Shown: positions 18,513-28,720, counted from the stretch's first letter. The stretch is DNA of 64,000 nt from Pseudoalteromonas sp. NC201 (GCF_002850255.1 NZ_CP022522.1:2479125-2543124), one strand, 5' to 3'. Translations and numbers: made by a program. The notes: generated from the letters alone by a model not told the origin.

Positions 18513-20414
18513 ATGCAAAACACAGGTTTAACAATTACTCAAAGAATTACCCTTCTGGGTAGTCTCATTGCGATTGCTGTCGCTTGTTTAATCGGGTTTA
18601 CCTCGCTTTACAGCGCCAAAACGCTCATTAATGAACGCATGATGCAATCTGAATTGCCAAGCAAGATAGAAAGTATCAATAAATCATTAAGCAAGCAGAT
18701 AGACACGTTGAAAAATGCAGCCGAGCAGCTTTCAAGCAATTTATTAATCACCCAAAGTGCCAAGCAAAATACTTTGGATGAAAAACTTCTTGTCAACGAA
18801 CTCAAACGTATTGCGGCGCAGTATGACTTAGTTACGGCTTCTTGGGCTAACCGCGAAACCAATCAATATTGGAATCAAAATGGCTTTCTGCGAGTACTAA
18901 ATAGAGAGCAAGATGGTTGGTTTTTCGGCTTTACCACTAGCGGCTCGCCATACTCTATTAGTATCTATCAAGAAGCGCCGGGCGATGTAAAAATGTTTGT
19001 AAACCATCAACAACTAAGCGGTGTTGGTTTAGCTGGGCTTGCGAAAAGTATTGATGATATGCAGGCGATGCTTGCTAATATGAAAATCGAGCAAAGTGGC
19101 TTTGTTTTCGTCATTAATAGGCAAGGTACGGTGCAATTGCACCCAGATGCAAGCAAAGTCGCAAAGTCCTCAATTGAAGACTTTTACGGCCAGCACAGTC
19201 GCGATTTTACCTCCACACGTGGATTTGTCGTTAAAGAGTTGGAAGTGGGTGGCGAAACCAATTTAGTTGCAGCGAGCCCAATTCCAAACACAGATTTGCT
19301 TGTTATTGCCCAAGTGCCAACCAGTGAAATCAATAGTGGGATCACTTCTTTGCAGTGGCAAATCATTGGTTTTTCGATAGTAATTGCGCTAGTGGCGAGT
19401 TTTTTTAGTATGCTACTGGCTAAGAACTTAAGCGCGCCACTAAAAAAGATGGCAGATTTATTTGAACAGCTTGGTAGCGGCGACGCAAAACTCAATTATC
19501 GTTTACCAGACTCAGCACAACCTGAACTTCATGCTTTGGCTGGCGGCTTCAACCAGTTTATGGCTAAGATCGAAGAAGCTATCCACATGGTTGCGGAAGA
19601 GAGCCGTTCAATTCGCGTGACGAGCGAAGCCGTGTTTAAACAGAGTCAGCAAAACTCTCAATCTCTTGATGAACAAAAGTCTCAAACCATGTCTGTTGCC
19701 GCGGCAATCAATGAAATGGGCGCGACAGTACAAGAGATCGCGAGTAGCGCGACCAACACGGCAAAATTGACAGAAGAAAGTAAAGCGTCAACCAAGCGCA
19801 GCCGTCAAGGTGTGCAAGAAAGCCAAGAAACACTTCACTTGCTTGCAGGTGACATCGAAAATATGGCAGGTCAAGTCGCTACGTTGGCCGATAAAACCCA
19901 GTCAATTGCCAATATCGTTGATGTGATCAGAGGCATATCTGAACAAACCAACTTGCTTGCACTCAATGCTGCGATTGAGTCTGCGCGAGCGGGTGAGCAC
20001 GGTCGTGGGTTTGCCGTTGTTGCAGATGAGGTGAGAGCACTTGCGAGTCGTACATCACAATCTACCGACGAGATCCAAGCAACGATATCTGAATTAACTC
20101 AGGTGTCTGGCGCTGTCGTAAACCAAATCCAACAATCCAGTGAACAAGCAGAGCAAAGTGTTCAAACGATGCAATCGTCAGTGGAGTTAATGTTGGAAAT
20201 CTCGGAAACCGCAAATCAAATAAATGACATGACCGCGCTTATCGCAACAGCGACAGAAGAGCAAAGTAATGTCGTTGCGGACGTCGGCCGCAACATCGAG
20301 CAAATTAGCGAAATTAGCGATGCCGTGATGAACGAGCAACTTGACACGGAACAAGCAATTCAGCGTCTTGCTGCATCAGCAAAAGCGCTTGATGATCTCG
20401 TCGCGAGCTTTTAA
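18513..20414 (+). CDS. Methyl-accepting chemotaxis protein with dCache-like sensor
   Basis: 633 residues: a first membrane helix (about 12-32), a long periplasmic sensor (about 35-280) of the dCache type (segments [37 protein letters not shown]), a second helix (about 288-305), a HAMP domain, and a cytoplasmic methylated helical domain. The hairpin tip with the CheA/CheW-binding sequence [36 protein letters not shown] block is intact. It should transmit a small-molecule signal to the flagellar motor; the ligand is unknown. No pentapeptide tether for CheR is present at the C-terminus (ends LDDLVASF). Ribosome site before the ATG is weak. It is a single gene. Confidence 0.94.
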   Translation: MQNTGLTITQRITLLGSLIAIAVACLIGFTSLYSAKTLINERMMQSELPSKIESINKSLSKQIDTLKNAAEQLSSNLLITQSAKQNTLDEKLLVNELKRIAAQYDLVTASWANRETNQYWNQNGFLRVLNREQDGWFFGFTTSGSPYSISIYQEAPGDVKMFVNHQQLSGVGLAGLAKSIDDMQAMLANMKIEQSGFVFVINRQGTVQLHPDASKVAKSSIEDFYGQHSRDFTSTRGFVVKELEVGGETNLVAASPIPNTDLLVIAQVPTSEINSGITSLQWQIIGFSIVIALVASFFSMLLAKNLSAPLKKMADLFEQLGSGDAKLNYRLPDSAQPELHALAGGFNQFMAKIEEAIHMVAEESRSIRVTSEAVFKQSQQNSQSLDEQKSQTMSVAAAINEMGATVQEIASSATNTAKLTEESKASTKRSRQGVQESQETLHLLAGDIENMAGQVATLADKTQSIANIVDVIRGISEQTNLLALNAAIESARAGEHGRGFAVVADEVRALASRTSQSTDEIQATISELTQVSGAVVNQIQQSSEQAEQSVQTMQSSVELMLEISETANQINDMTALIATATEEQSNVVADVGRNIEQISEISDAVMNEQLDTEQAIQRLAASAKALDDLVASF

Positions 20415-20432
20415 CCTCTGCTCAACTCTAAA

Positions 20433-20462
20433 GTAAGCCTGCATGTTTCCTTGTAGGCTTAC
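20433..20462 (+). terminator. Probable terminator after the chemoreceptor gene
   Basis: An eleven-base stem with one G-T pair (20433-20443 with 20452-20462, core GTAAGCCT/AGGCTTAC) followed by CCTTTC, 18 bp after the stop codon. Confidence 0.55.
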
Positions 20463-20609
20463 CCTTTCAAATTGTCTCTTTGTTACATGGTGTAACAATC
20501 ACACCGCGCAAATTTTGCAATTATGGTCTAAATTCAATAATAGTAAGGGCCAAAGGTAAGCAATTAAGCCATAACTAAAAGTCAGCCGAATGCCCAATCT
20601 GGAGGTTGT

Positions 20610-21812
20610 ATGAAGATAGTAATTCAGTTCTCTATTATTGTGCTTAGCATTATTTTACTTAGTGCTTGTAATAGCACTCCCAAAGCGACGATTGATAGAT
20701 CAATTCTTAATGCAAATCACCAATTTACTGTTCACAAAGTTGAGTCGTATTCTGATGTCTTTCAACTCAATAACCAAATTCGCATTAAATTAGAACAATA
20801 CTTTCACAACGGAGAGATAGGCCTTAAACGTGCTAAAATGCTGATGAGATTTTTGGTAAGTAGTGGAGATGATTCACTTTCTTACCTTTCAGGTGCAAAT
20901 TTAACTGCAAATCAAGCATTTAATAATATGAACGCGAACTGCTTGTCCTTATCTATACTAACTCACGCTATTGCTAAGCAGCTAGGCTTACGCAGCCAAT
21001 TTCAACAAGTACACATACCTGAATATTGGGATGAGAGCCAAGGCTATAGCCTGCTAACAGGCCACGTCAACATCAAAATTTTTGAAGTAGATAACACACA
21101 GGACTCAGTTAAAACTTTATATGTTAAACCAACTGCGGTCACTGTTGATTTTGATCCTAATAGCCGCTCTCAACACTTTAGTACTTCACCAATTAGTACA
21201 AATACTATCTTATCTATGTTCTATAACAACAAAGGAGCAATGGAAATGATTAGTGGTAACTTAGATATGGCATATAGCTACTACAAGGCAGCCGTAGAAA
21301 GCGATCCCTATCATGACGGCGCCTGGGGGAACCTCGGTATTTTATACCGTATAACAAACCAGTACGACCTCGCCGAGCGAGCCTATAATCAGGCCATTGC
21401 CATTAACCACGATAATCGAAATGCACTAAGTAACCTTGCTAAACTCTACCACCTGACGGAACGAGATCATGAAGCTAGCATTATTGAAGCAAATATCCAT
21501 AATTTGAGAAAAAGCAACCCTTATTACATGTTGGTATTAGGGAACGAAGCCTTTAAACAAGGAGAGTTAAATCGCGCTAAGCATTTTTATCAAAAAGCTT
21601 ATCAACTTGATCGCAACGTTCATGGTAGCTACTTTGGGCTGGCAAAAGTTGCCTATGAGCAAGGCGATAGAAAAAAAGCAGAGTATTACCTCAACAAGGC
21701 ATACAAAGCATCTGTCTTCGAACACGACAAAGCGCGCTACGAAGGCAAACTGGCCTTATTGAGAGGAGTTGCTAGTAACCAATTGAATTTAACAGACAAC
21801 GATGAGAGATAA
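20610..21812 (+). CDS. TPR lipoprotein with a transglutaminase-like N-terminal part
   Basis: 400 residues. A signal peptide with lipobox LSAC (Cys20) is followed by a region (about 40-190) containing the NANCLSLSILTHAIAKQLGL segment with a Cys, which resembles the Cys motif of transglutaminase-like proteins, and a GHVNIKIF stretch with a His and VDFDP that could supply the other catalytic residues. From about 195 there are at least four TPR units (AYSYYKAAVESDPYHDGAWGNLGILYRITNQYDLAERAYNQAIAINHDNRNALSNLA-like pattern). A GGAGG ribosome site precedes the ATG. The next gene, a secreted M28 peptidase, starts 8 bp after the stop, so they are probably one operon. The catalytic reading is tentative. 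Confidence 0.8.
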   Translation: MKIVIQFSIIVLSIILLSACNSTPKATIDRSILNANHQFTVHKVESYSDVFQLNNQIRIKLEQYFHNGEIGLKRAKMLMRFLVSSGDDSLSYLSGANLTANQAFNNMNANCLSLSILTHAIAKQLGLRSQFQQVHIPEYWDESQGYSLLTGHVNIKIFEVDNTQDSVKTLYVKPTAVTVDFDPNSRSQHFSTSPISTNTILSMFYNNKGAMEMISGNLDMAYSYYKAAVESDPYHDGAWGNLGILYRITNQYDLAERAYNQAIAINHDNRNALSNLAKLYHLTERDHEASIIEANIHNLRKSNPYYMLVLGNEAFKQGELNRAKHFYQKAYQLDRNVHGSYFGLAKVAYEQGDRKKAEYYLNKAYKASVFEHDKARYEGKLALLRGVASNQLNLTDNDER

Positions 21813-21820
21813 CAATAATA

Positions 21821-22756
21821 ATGAAGAAATGTTCTTTCAAGCTAATCGGCATGATGCTGGCCGCGATATGTACCACGAATGTATTGGCTCAGTCGCGACA
21901 TCAAGGTATTGCTAATGTTGATAATATATTGGTGCAAGATTTACAAGCTCTCACAAGTGCTCGTCACCAAGGCCGTAAAAGTGGTGCTCAATCGCCTAAC
22001 ATCAGTGCCCAATATATTTTTGCTGCTTTTGAGCAATTAGGTGGAAACCCGATCTATCAGCACTTTACCTTTAGAGCAGGTATTTTTAGTAAGGACGCAG
22101 GTCACAACGTCACGGCGATTTTACCTTGCACTCAACCTCGATGTGATAAGGCCATCGTTATCAGCGCGCATTACGACCATTTAGGAACCACAGGACAAAG
22201 ACATTATCCAGGTGCCAATGATAATGCATCTGGCACCGCTGCAATGTTGCACATTGCGAGGCAACTTAGTAAAACAAATCGCGCTCGCGATATATTGTTT
22301 GTCGCAACCGATGCAGAAGAGCGCGGCTTACATGGAGCGAAACATTATGCCAAGCACCTTAAACGAGAAGTTGAGCTCAATATCAACCTTGATATGTTAG
22401 GAATAAATAACAACAACCGTTTATTTGCATTGTTTTCACCGGGTTTCAAGGAATATAAATCTGAGCTCCAGAACAAGGCGCAATCTTCAGTAAAATTGAC
22501 CATAGTATCGTCACAACGACAAATTGAGCGTTATATAAATAACCCAAGAGTTGATTGGCACAAAGCAAGCGATCACTACGCCTTTTATCGCCAAGGGATC
22601 CCCTATATTTATTTTGGTATGGGTGAAGATAAACATCATCACACCACCAGGGATACACTAGAGAATATGGATCTAAATAAGTATCAGGCAGGGGTTAACC
22701 TCATCAATGACTTTATTTTGTCATTAACTCGTTCACCTTTTGACTCTACCAGCTGA
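21821..22756 (+). CDS. Secreted M28-family zinc aminopeptidase
   Basis: 311 residues with a signal peptide ending ...TTNVLA at about 23. The di-zinc M28 ligands are visible: His and Asp in SAHYDHLG, Asp in GANDNASG, the Glu pair in DAEERGLHG, Asp in NLDMLG and the final His in [11 protein letters not shown]28 enzymes remove N-terminal amino acids from peptides; a periplasmic or extracellular location is expected. It probably shares an operon with the TPR lipoprotein 8 bp upstream. Its 3' end overlaps the convergent GIY-YIG gene by 73 bp, an unusual tail-to-tail arrangement. Confidence 0.9.
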   Translation: MKKCSFKLIGMMLAAICTTNVLAQSRHQGIANVDNILVQDLQALTSARHQGRKSGAQSPNISAQYIFAAFEQLGGNPIYQHFTFRAGIFSKDAGHNVTAILPCTQPRCDKAIVISAHYDHLGTTGQRHYPGANDNASGTAAMLHIARQLSKTNRARDILFVATDAEERGLHGAKHYAKHLKREVELNINLDMLGINNNNRLFALFSPGFKEYKSELQNKAQSSVKLTIVSSQRQIERYINNPRVDWHKASDHYAFYRQGIPYIYFGMGEDKHHHTTRDTLENMDLNKYQAGVNLINDFILSLTRSPFDSTS

Positions 22757-23016
22757 ATTTTTTGTGCTTTTGTCAGCTGCTTAACATGCCACTCAAGTTT
22801 TGCAGCTTGAGATTTAGTACCTGCAGCACATTGAAATTTTAACGTTAAGGGCCCTTTACCTTTTAAATTTTTTGCCCCCTTCCCAGCCTGATGCTGCTCT
22901 ATGCGCCGCTCTACATTGGTTGTTATTCCTGTGTACCAATGACCAAAGCGCGTTTCTAGGATATATAAGCTCCAAATAGCTTGGTGATCCGTTTTATTGG
23001 GCTCGTTAAGTAACAT
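22684..23016 (-). CDS. GIY-YIG domain protein (YhbQ/UPF0213-like)
   Basis: About 110 residues spanning one GIY-YIG domain: WSLYILET (the GIY strand), [25 protein letters not shown] (the YIG strand with R-R-x-x-x-H), and a Glu in KLEWHVK near the end. Proteins of this small group resemble YhbQ; a nuclease role in DNA metabolism is assumed from the domain but the biological function is not known. The ATG at 23016 with an AGGA site 4-5 nt upstream is preferred over the GTG at 23028. The 3' end overlaps the M28 peptidase gene by 73 bp on the opposite strand. Confidence 0.88.
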   Translation of the reverse strand: MLLNEPNKTDHQAIWSLYILETRFGHWYTGITTNVERRIEQHQAGKGAKNLKGKGPLTLKFQCAAGTKSQAAKLEWHVKQLTKAQKIQLVESKGERVNDKIKSLMRLTPA

Positions 23017-23197
23017 TTTTCCTAGCACTAACAGGCTCTCCTCAAAATCTTATCAATGACTTCTACCACACATGGCAGCTCTTGCAACTTATCTGCGAAC
23101 TTTTTACACTTAGTGCAGTCCAATTCCGCTAAGAGACTTTACCTTCTCTGTGCAATCGGTATCATGCAAATAACTGATAATAAGGATACACAATTTC

Positions 23198-23557
23198 ATG
23201 CTGTCTAATAAAACCCTTTCTGTTTGGCTCAGTGCTGTAGTTATGACGGTATTTATGTCTGGCTGTTCAAGCTGGATTTATCGCATCAACGTGCCACAAG
23301 GTAATTTCTTAGAGCAGTCAGATGTAGATAAACTTCGCGTGCAGATGACCAGAGAGCAAGTGCTATATGTGCTAGGTACACCGCTTGCTAAAGATACTTT
23401 TAACAACAATATCTGGCATTACCAGTACGTATTTAATATTGATAGAGACTCAGAGGTCAGAAAGTCATTTAGCGTTTATTTCGAAAATGACAAACTAGTT
23501 CGCGTGAGCGGCGACTTCGAAGAGCCGGAAGAATTTAACACCCCTTTAGACTCGTAA
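23198..23557 (+). CDS. bamE: Outer-membrane protein assembly factor BamE
   Basis: 119 residues with signal peptide and lipobox MSGC (Cys23), then the SmpA/OmlA fold: VDKLRVQMTREQVLYVLGTPLAKD and the WHYQYVFN segment with an SVYFENDKLVRVSGD strand. BamE is a lipoprotein subunit of the BAM complex that inserts beta-barrel proteins into the outer membrane. Its neighbourhood (rnfH and ratA convergent, then smpB) is the same as in E. coli, which supports the name. An AAGGA site lies about 10 nt before the ATG. A strong terminator follows. Confidence 0.95.
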   Translation: MLSNKTLSVWLSAVVMTVFMSGCSSWIYRINVPQGNFLEQSDVDKLRVQMTREQVLYVLGTPLAKDTFNNNIWHYQYVFNIDRDSEVRKSFSVYFENDKLVRVSGDFEEPEEFNTPLDS

Positions 23558-23586
23558 AGTCAAAGGGCACACATTGTTTCGTAGTC

Positions 23587-23613
23587 AAAGGGGAAAGGTA
23601 TTTCCCCTTTTTT
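23587..23613 (+). terminator. Intrinsic terminator of bamE
   Basis: Ten-base stem AAAGGGGAAA/TTTCCCCTTT (23587-23596 with 23601-23610), GGTA loop, then TTT, 30 bp after the bamE stop. Confidence 0.9.
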
Positions 23614-23614
23614 A

Positions 23615-23863
23615 ATTAGCCTGAGGTTTGGATAAGGAATGAGCTAACTCATTGTTTTTAATACCACATTAAATTATACCCTTATCTAGCCAGAGAGTTT
23701 TAGGGATAACACCGCTTCCGCGTCCTGCTCTCGCTAAGGTACCTACATCCTGTAGGCAAGGCGAATTTACGCACCAATAGTTGGCTATTGGAAGTGAATT
23801 CAACGCAGTTAGCGCTAAAACTGGCTGCTAGAAAGGCATTAACTATCCGAAGTTCAGGTTAAT
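23615..23863. repeat. Inverted-repeat element, about 250 bp (MITE-like)
   Basis: The ends are imperfect inverted repeats: 20 of 27 bases match between 23615-23641 and the complement of 23837-23863. The similarity continues inward (CTAGC..AG..AGTTTTAG words on both arms). Internal palindromes include AATGAG-CTAA-CTCATT (23638-23653), CCTACA-TCC-TGTAGG (23742-23756) and CCAATA-N6-TATTGG (23774-23791). The right arm, 23791-23862, matches 42130-42201 (reverse orientation) at about 62 of 72 bases. No gene is inside. It lies between bamE and rnfH and probably can fold as RNA. Confidence 0.7.
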
Positions 23864-24201
23864 TATTCCTTATCTCCTAAAGAGACAGGTCGCCCACCGG
23901 TAACTTTGCTTGCACGGCCCTCTTCTTTTGCTTTTTCCGCACGGCGTCTGCGCGCCTCTTTTGGGTCTGCGATTAATGGACGATAGATCTCTATTCTGTC
24001 ACCGTCACTCACTACTTGATGTAATTTTACTGTGCGATTCCAGATCCCAAGCGTCAAGTCATTCGCATCTATCTCTGGGCATCTTTCTAATATCCCTGAC
24101 TGTAGTACCGCTTGCTCAGCTGACGTCCCCTCAGGCACATCAACCGACAATGACGTCGCGCTGTCAGGCAATGCAAATACCACTTCAACCTTTATCATCA
24201 T
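23863..24201 (-). CDS. rnfH: RnfH family protein (RatB)
   Basis: 112 residues with a beta-grasp, ubiquitin-like pattern: MIKVEVVFALPDS start, TSAEQAVLQSGIL helix, LGIWNRTVKLHQVVSDGDRIEIYRPL segment, then a highly charged tail PKEARRRRAEKAKEEGRA. The family (UPF0125) is named after linkage with Rnf in some species but its role is unknown. The start codon overlaps the ratA stop as ATGA, so the two are translationally coupled, as in E. coli where ratA is followed by ratB (rnfH). The C-terminus reaches the inverted-repeat element. Confidence 0.93.
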   Translation of the reverse strand: MMIKVEVVFALPDSATSLSVDVPEGTSAEQAVLQSGILERCPEIDANDLTLGIWNRTVKLHQVVSDGDRIEIYRPLIADPKEARRRRAEKAKEEGRASKVTGGRPVSLGDKE

Positions 24202-24632
24202 CTCGCTCCGTAAACAATTTTGGCTCGCTGGGTAAACGCAGATACCATATTCTTGGCCACTTCATTGAATAGCTTGCCAAACGCCATCTCAATTAATTTG
24301 CTCGCAAATTCAAACTCTAATTTTAAACTCACCTTACAAGCCTGTTCATCAAGCGCGGTAAATTCCCAATAACCATTTAAAGACTTAAATGGTCCATCTA
24401 CTAGGCACATTTTTACTCGATTGCCGTCAAATTCATTTTTTGTGGTAAACCACTTTTTTAGGCCGGCTTTCGAAATTTCTAGACTCGCGGTCATCCCTTG
24501 ATCATCATTGCTGATAACTTTTGCATCTGAGCAATGCGGTAGAAATGCGGGATAAGCGTCAACATCATTGACCAATTCAAACATTTCCTTGGTGCTATAC
24601 ATCACCAAAGCACTTTTTTCTATCTGTGGCAT
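24198..24632 (-). CDS. ratA: RatA family ribosome-association START-domain protein
   Basis: 144 residues, a START/COQ10-like (polyketide-cyclase) fold: MPQIEKSALVMYSTKEMFELVNDVDAYPAFLPHC start, LKKWFTTKNEF segment, and FKSLNGYWEF. In E. coli RatA was reported to bind 50S subunits and block 70S formation, while homologues bind coenzyme Q; which applies here is unknown. A longer frame runs to 24698 but the ATG at 24632 has a GGAG site 5 nt upstream and matches the family start. It is coupled to rnfH downstream, and divergent from smpB. Confidence 0.93.
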   Translation of the reverse strand: MPQIEKSALVMYSTKEMFELVNDVDAYPAFLPHCSDAKVISNDDQGMTASLEISKAGLKKWFTTKNEFDGNRVKMCLVDGPFKSLNGYWEFTALDEQACKVSLKLEFEFASKLIEMAFGKLFNEVAKNMVSAFTQRAKIVYGAR

Positions 24633-24773
24633 AGACACTCCAAATCTTAATACAAGGATTTTACCAAGGTTTTGCAGATTTATCTTGTTTGCAGCCACTG
24701 ACTAAGTAAAAATACGTCACATTAATGAAAAAGCGCTGTCTTAAAACAGGATTTATAGGTAGACTAAGCCATT

Positions 24774-25256
24774 ATGGCAAAGAAAAATTCAAGTAAATCA
24801 AATAGCAATACCATAGCGCTAAATAAAAAAGCGCGTCATGAGTATTCACTACATGAAAAGTTCGAAGCAGGTATCGAATTACAAGGCTGGGAAGTAAAAA
24901 GTATCCGCGCCGGTAAAGTCAATATCTCAGATACTTACATCCATATCAAAAACGGCGAAGCCTATTTGTTGGCCAGTCAAATTCAACCGTTAAATAGTGC
25001 TTCTACACATGTGATATGTGATCCGCTTCGTTATCGTAAACTGTTACTAAATAAACGTGAAATCTCACGTCTTATCGGTGCAACCGAGCGTGATGGTTAT
25101 TCTCTGATAGCCACAGCAATGTACTGGAAAAAGTGCTGGGTAAAACTCGAGTTCTATCTTGCGAAGGGTAAAAAGCAACACGATAAACGTGCTGATATTA
25201 AAGACCGTGATTGGTCACGTGATAAAGAACGTTTGATGAAACACAATGTACGTTAA
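24774..25256 (+). CDS. smpB: SsrA-binding protein SmpB
   Basis: 160 residues with the SmpB OB-fold: [36 protein letters not shown], then [10 protein letters not shown] and the basic C-terminal tail [17 protein letters not shown]. It binds tmRNA and delivers it to stalled ribosomes for trans-translation. The tmRNA gene is not in this window. The arrangement divergent from ratA is as in E. coli. A clear terminator follows within 25 bp. Confidence 0.97.
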   Translation: MAKKNSSKSNSNTIALNKKARHEYSLHEKFEAGIELQGWEVKSIRAGKVNISDTYIHIKNGEAYLLASQIQPLNSASTHVICDPLRYRKLLLNKREISRLIGATERDGYSLIATAMYWKKCWVKLEFYLAKGKKQHDKRADIKDRDWSRDKERLMKHNVR

Positions 25257-25281
25257 TTTATTTTAATATACGAACAGAACG

Positions 25282-25308
25282 AAAAAAGCAGGCTTAGCCT
25301 GCTTTTTT
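25282..25308. terminator. Terminator between smpB and fabB (usable from both sides)
   Basis: Twelve-base perfect stem AAAAAAGCAGGC/GCCTGCTTTTTT (25282-25293 with 25297-25308) with a TTA loop. A/T runs on both sides let it end smpB rightward and fabB leftward. Confidence 0.92.
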
Positions 25309-25338
25309 GTGTTTGATATCAAGTTAAGTGTAAAGCGC

Positions 25339-26553
25339 TTAACCTTTGTACTTTTTCATCACAAGTGTTGCGTTAGTACCACCAAAGCCAAAGCTGTTGG
25401 ACATCACGGTGTTAAGCGGTCCATCACGGCGCTCGGTTACAATGTCTAAACCTTGTGCTTGTTCGTCCAATTCATCAATGTTAATTGATGGTGCAATAAA
25501 GTCATTATCTAGCATCAGCAAAGAGTAAATCGCTTCATGCACACCAGCCGCACCGAGTGCGTGGCCTGTCATTGCTTTAGTTGCACTAATAGCCGGAGAA
25601 TTATCGCCAAACAACTCTTGAATAGCACCTAACTCTTTCACGTCACCAACTGGTGTTGAAGTACCGTGCGTGTTTAGGTAGTCAATCGGTGCATCAAGAC
25701 CTTGCATCGCTTGTTTCATACAACGTACAGCGCCTTCACCTGATGGTGCTACCATATCGTAACCATCTGATGTTGCACCATAACCAACGATTTCAGCATA
25801 AATGTGCGCGCCGCGAGCAAGTGCGTGTTCTAGCTCTTCAACTACCACAATACCGCCACCGCCAGAGATGACGAAACCATCACGATTTGCATCGTACGTA
25901 CGTGATGCGCGCTCAGGCGTTTCATTGTACTTGGTTGACAACGCACCCATGGCATCGAATTCCATCGCCAATGTCCAGTGTAGCTCTTCACCACCACCAG
26001 CAAAGATAACATCTTGTTTGCCTAGTTGAATCTGTTCAACAGCATTGCCAATACAGTGTGCTGATGTTGCACATGCAGAGCTGATTGAGTAGTTCACACC
26101 TTTAATTTTAAACGGTGTTGCCAAACACGCAGAAGTCGTGCTTGCCATGGTACGTGGAACCATATAAGGCCCTACACGCTTTACGCCTTTTTCGCGCAGA
26201 ATATCAGCAGCTTCAACTTGGTACTTAGACGAACCACCACCAGAACCTACGATAAGGCCTGTGCGTTCGTTTGATACTTGCTCTTCTGATAGCCCTGAAT
26301 CTTCAATTGCTTGCGCCATCGAGATATAGGAAAACGCTGCCGCGTCCCCCATAAAGCGATGTGCCTTACGGTCAACGAGAGATTTTACGTCGATATCTAT
26401 TTTACCAGACACTTGGCTACGTAGGTTGTAGTCTGCAAATTCTTGGTTAAAAGCAATACCGCTCTTACCTGCTTTTAATGACTCTAAAACTTCTTGCTTG
26501 TTGTTGCCGATGCTCGAAACAACACCGATCCCCGTAATAACGGCTCTTCTCAT
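25339..26553 (-). CDS. fabB: Beta-ketoacyl-ACP synthase I
   Basis: 404 residues, the usual length. The thiolase-fold catalytic residues are visible: Cys in SSACATSAH, His in [11 protein letters not shown], and Lys/His in [14 protein letters not shown]. FabB elongates acyl-ACP in fatty-acid synthesis and is required for unsaturated fatty acids. It is divergent from mnmC, the same neighbour as in E. coli. An AAGGG site stands about 10 nt upstream of the ATG. Confidence 0.97.
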   Translation of the reverse strand: MRRAVITGIGVVSSIGNNKQEVLESLKAGKSGIAFNQEFADYNLRSQVSGKIDIDVKSLVDRKAHRFMGDAAAFSYISMAQAIEDSGLSEEQVSNERTGLIVGSGGGSSKYQVEAADILREKGVKRVGPYMVPRTMASTTSACLATPFKIKGVNYSISSACATSAHCIGNAVEQIQLGKQDVIFAGGGEELHWTLAMEFDAMGALSTKYNETPERASRTYDANRDGFVISGGGGIVVVEELEHALARGAHIYAEIVGYGATSDGYDMVAPSGEGAVRCMKQAMQGLDAPIDYLNTHGTSTPVGDVKELGAIQELFGDNSPAISATKAMTGHALGAAGVHEAIYSLLMLDNDFIAPSINIDELDEQAQGLDIVTERRDGPLNTVMSNSFGFGGTNATLVMKKYKG

Positions 26554-26729
26554 GGGTTTATTCCCTTCGATATTACAAATTATGCGTAGTATACGCTGAA
26601 TTTTAGCGCCAAGTGGTCAGCTTTCCAGCGTACACATGTACTCTGAACCTAAATAACTAAAAATGCAACCAGACTATTGAGTCGAAAGACAGTAAAATAG
26701 TTCCCAAATAGTCGAACATAGAGTCTTTC

Positions 26730-28715
26730 ATGATAAAAAACGCTCAAATACACTTCAACGATGCTGGTACCCCTGTTGCCGATAGTTTTGACGATGTCTA
26801 TTTTTCCAACGATGATGGGTTAGCTGAGTCACATTACGTCTTTTATACTCAGAACCATATCGACGAGCGGTTACAAAATCATGGCAAAGACCGATTTGTC
26901 ATCGCAGAAACTGGTTTTGGTACTGGATTAAACTTTCTCAACGCTTGGTATCACTTCAACCAGCGTAGCAAAGACGCATGCGTTAACCAACTCCACTTTG
27001 TCTCATTTGAGAAATATCCAATCCATATCGATGATTTAGTTAAAGCGCTACAAGCTTGGCCTACGCTTGCCCCGCTCGCCGAAAAACTCTGCCAGCAATA
27101 TCCGATGGCCCTTGAAGGATGCCATCGCCTAGAGTTTGATAATGGTCAAGTGACCTTAGATTTATGGTTTGGTGATATTCACGATAATTTACCACAACTA
27201 AGTTTCGAACAAGCCGGATTTGTCGATGCGTGGTTTTTAGATGGCTTTGCTCCGAGTAAAAACCCAGATATGTGGCAACAAAGCTTATTTGATGCCATGG
27301 CCAATATGAGCCGGGATAGCGCTACTTTAGCAACATTTACCGCAGCGGGTTTTGTCCGCAGGGGACTACAAGACGCCGGCTTTGCGTGCAAAAAAGTCAA
27401 AGGGTTTGGTCGCAAACGCGAAATGGTGGTCGGAACGCTGAGCCGTGCCAATAAAAACTCCAATACTCCAGCGTATTACAGCACCACACCGCGTAAGCTA
27501 GAGAGTATCGCTATTATTGGCGGCGGTATTGCCTCAAGTTGTTTGTTGTATCACCTTAGTAAACGTGATCTTAGCGCAACACTTTTTTGCCAAGACGACG
27601 CGTTAGCCAAAGGCGCTTCTCACAATCGTCAAGGCGCGCTATATCCAAACCTGCAAGCAGATCACACGCCATCGAGCGAGCTTTACGCCCACAGCTTTTT
27701 ATATGCAAAGCGCCTTTATCAGCATATTGCAAATACAGGCTACCACTTCGCACACGATTGGTGTGGCGTACTCTTGCAGTCCGTTAGTGAGGCCAAACGA
27801 GCGCAACATCAAAACCTAGCCGAAAAGGCAACTTGGCCACATGATTTAATTCATGCCGTCGACGCCAAGCAGGCTTCAGCTATCGCAAACACCATGCTGC
27901 CCTACGGTGGACTCTATATTCCAGAGGCCGGTTGGCTAAACCCTGCAGAGATAACGCAAGCAGTGTTTGATGCAGCTCACGCGTTAAAAGCAGTTTCGAC
28001 TTATTTTAATACTGACATACAAAAGCTCGAAAAAACCGAGAGCGGCTGGCTGTTACACAGTGAAGATAATACGTTTGGGCCGTTTTCAGATGTATTTGTC
28101 TGTGGCGGTGAGCACTCTGACCGATTCGAGCAAACCAAACATGTTCCTTTACACGGCGTCCGCGGTCAGGTCTCTCATGTTGATGCTGGAGAAGAATCAC
28201 AAAAACTCAATACCGTACTTTGCCATAAAGGGTACTTTACTCCTGCAATGGATGGGCAACATTGTATGGGCGCGACATTTGAAAAAAACAGCAAAAGCCG
28301 AGAGGTAAAAGCCGAAGATGATGTAGTTAACCGTGCCCAGCTTGAACGCTTTTACAAAGACACGGAGTTAGCCGCGAGTCTTGGCGAAGTCACCTCGGCA
28401 AAAGCCGCTGTACGTTGTTGTTTTAACGATCATTTGCCTATGCTTGGTCAAGTCCAACATAACGATGAGTTTTGCTCGGCCTTTGCCAATTTAAGAAAGG
28501 GAAAACACTATGGTTTTGGAAATCCAGCACTACCCTATCAAGGAATTCATATTGTTACCGGTTTTGGCGCACGAGGACTGTGCAGCGCTCCGCTGGTTAC
28601 TGAGCATTTAGTTGCAACTCTACTTGGCGAAGCAAGACCTTTAAGCGAGCGAGTACATCAGGCAATCCACCCTGCCAGATTGCTCGTCAGAGATTTAATT
28701 AGAAGTAAAATCTAA
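26730..28715 (+). CDS. mnmC: Bifunctional tRNA modification enzyme MnmC (MnmD-MnmC fusion)
   Basis: 661 residues. The N-terminal part (about 1-245) is the SAM-dependent methyltransferase MnmD with ETGFGTGLNFLNAW and WFLDGFAPSKNPDMW; the C-terminal part (from about 255) is an FAD-dependent oxidase with the IAIIGGGIASSCLLYHLSKR dinucleotide fold and a RAALYPN-like GALYPNL block. Together they convert cmnm5(s2)U34 to mnm5(s2)U34 in tRNAs such as those for Lys, Glu and Gln. This is relevant to the tRNA-Lys(TTT) genes encoded further along. Divergent from fabB, as in enterobacteria. The ribosome site is weak. Confidence 0.96.
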   Translation: MIKNAQIHFNDAGTPVADSFDDVYFSNDDGLAESHYVFYTQNHIDERLQNHGKDRFVIAETGFGTGLNFLNAWYHFNQRSKDACVNQLHFVSFEKYPIHIDDLVKALQAWPTLAPLAEKLCQQYPMALEGCHRLEFDNGQVTLDLWFGDIHDNLPQLSFEQAGFVDAWFLDGFAPSKNPDMWQQSLFDAMANMSRDSATLATFTAAGFVRRGLQDAGFACKKVKGFGRKREMVVGTLSRANKNSNTPAYYSTTPRKLESIAIIGGGIASSCLLYHLSKRDLSATLFCQDDALAKGASHNRQGALYPNLQADHTPSSELYAHSFLYAKRLYQHIANTGYHFAHDWCGVLLQSVSEAKRAQHQNLAEKATWPHDLIHAVDAKQASAIANTMLPYGGLYIPEAGWLNPAEITQAVFDAAHALKAVSTYFNTDIQKLEKTESGWLLHSEDNTFGPFSDVFVCGGEHSDRFEQTKHVPLHGVRGQVSHVDAGEESQKLNTVLCHKGYFTPAMDGQHCMGATFEKNSKSREVKAEDDVVNRAQLERFYKDTELAASLGEVTSAKAAVRCCFNDHLPMLGQVQHNDEFCSAFANLRKGKHYGFGNPALPYQGIHIVTGFGARGLCSAPLVTEHLVATLLGEARPLSERVHQAIHPARLLVRDLIRSKI

Positions 28716-28720
28716 TAATG

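Noticed and set aside
24774..25256. Possible tmRNA gene beside smpB
   Set aside because: No tmRNA-like sequence (tRNA-Ala-like ends plus tag frame) was seen around smpB; the neighbours are ratA and fabB.
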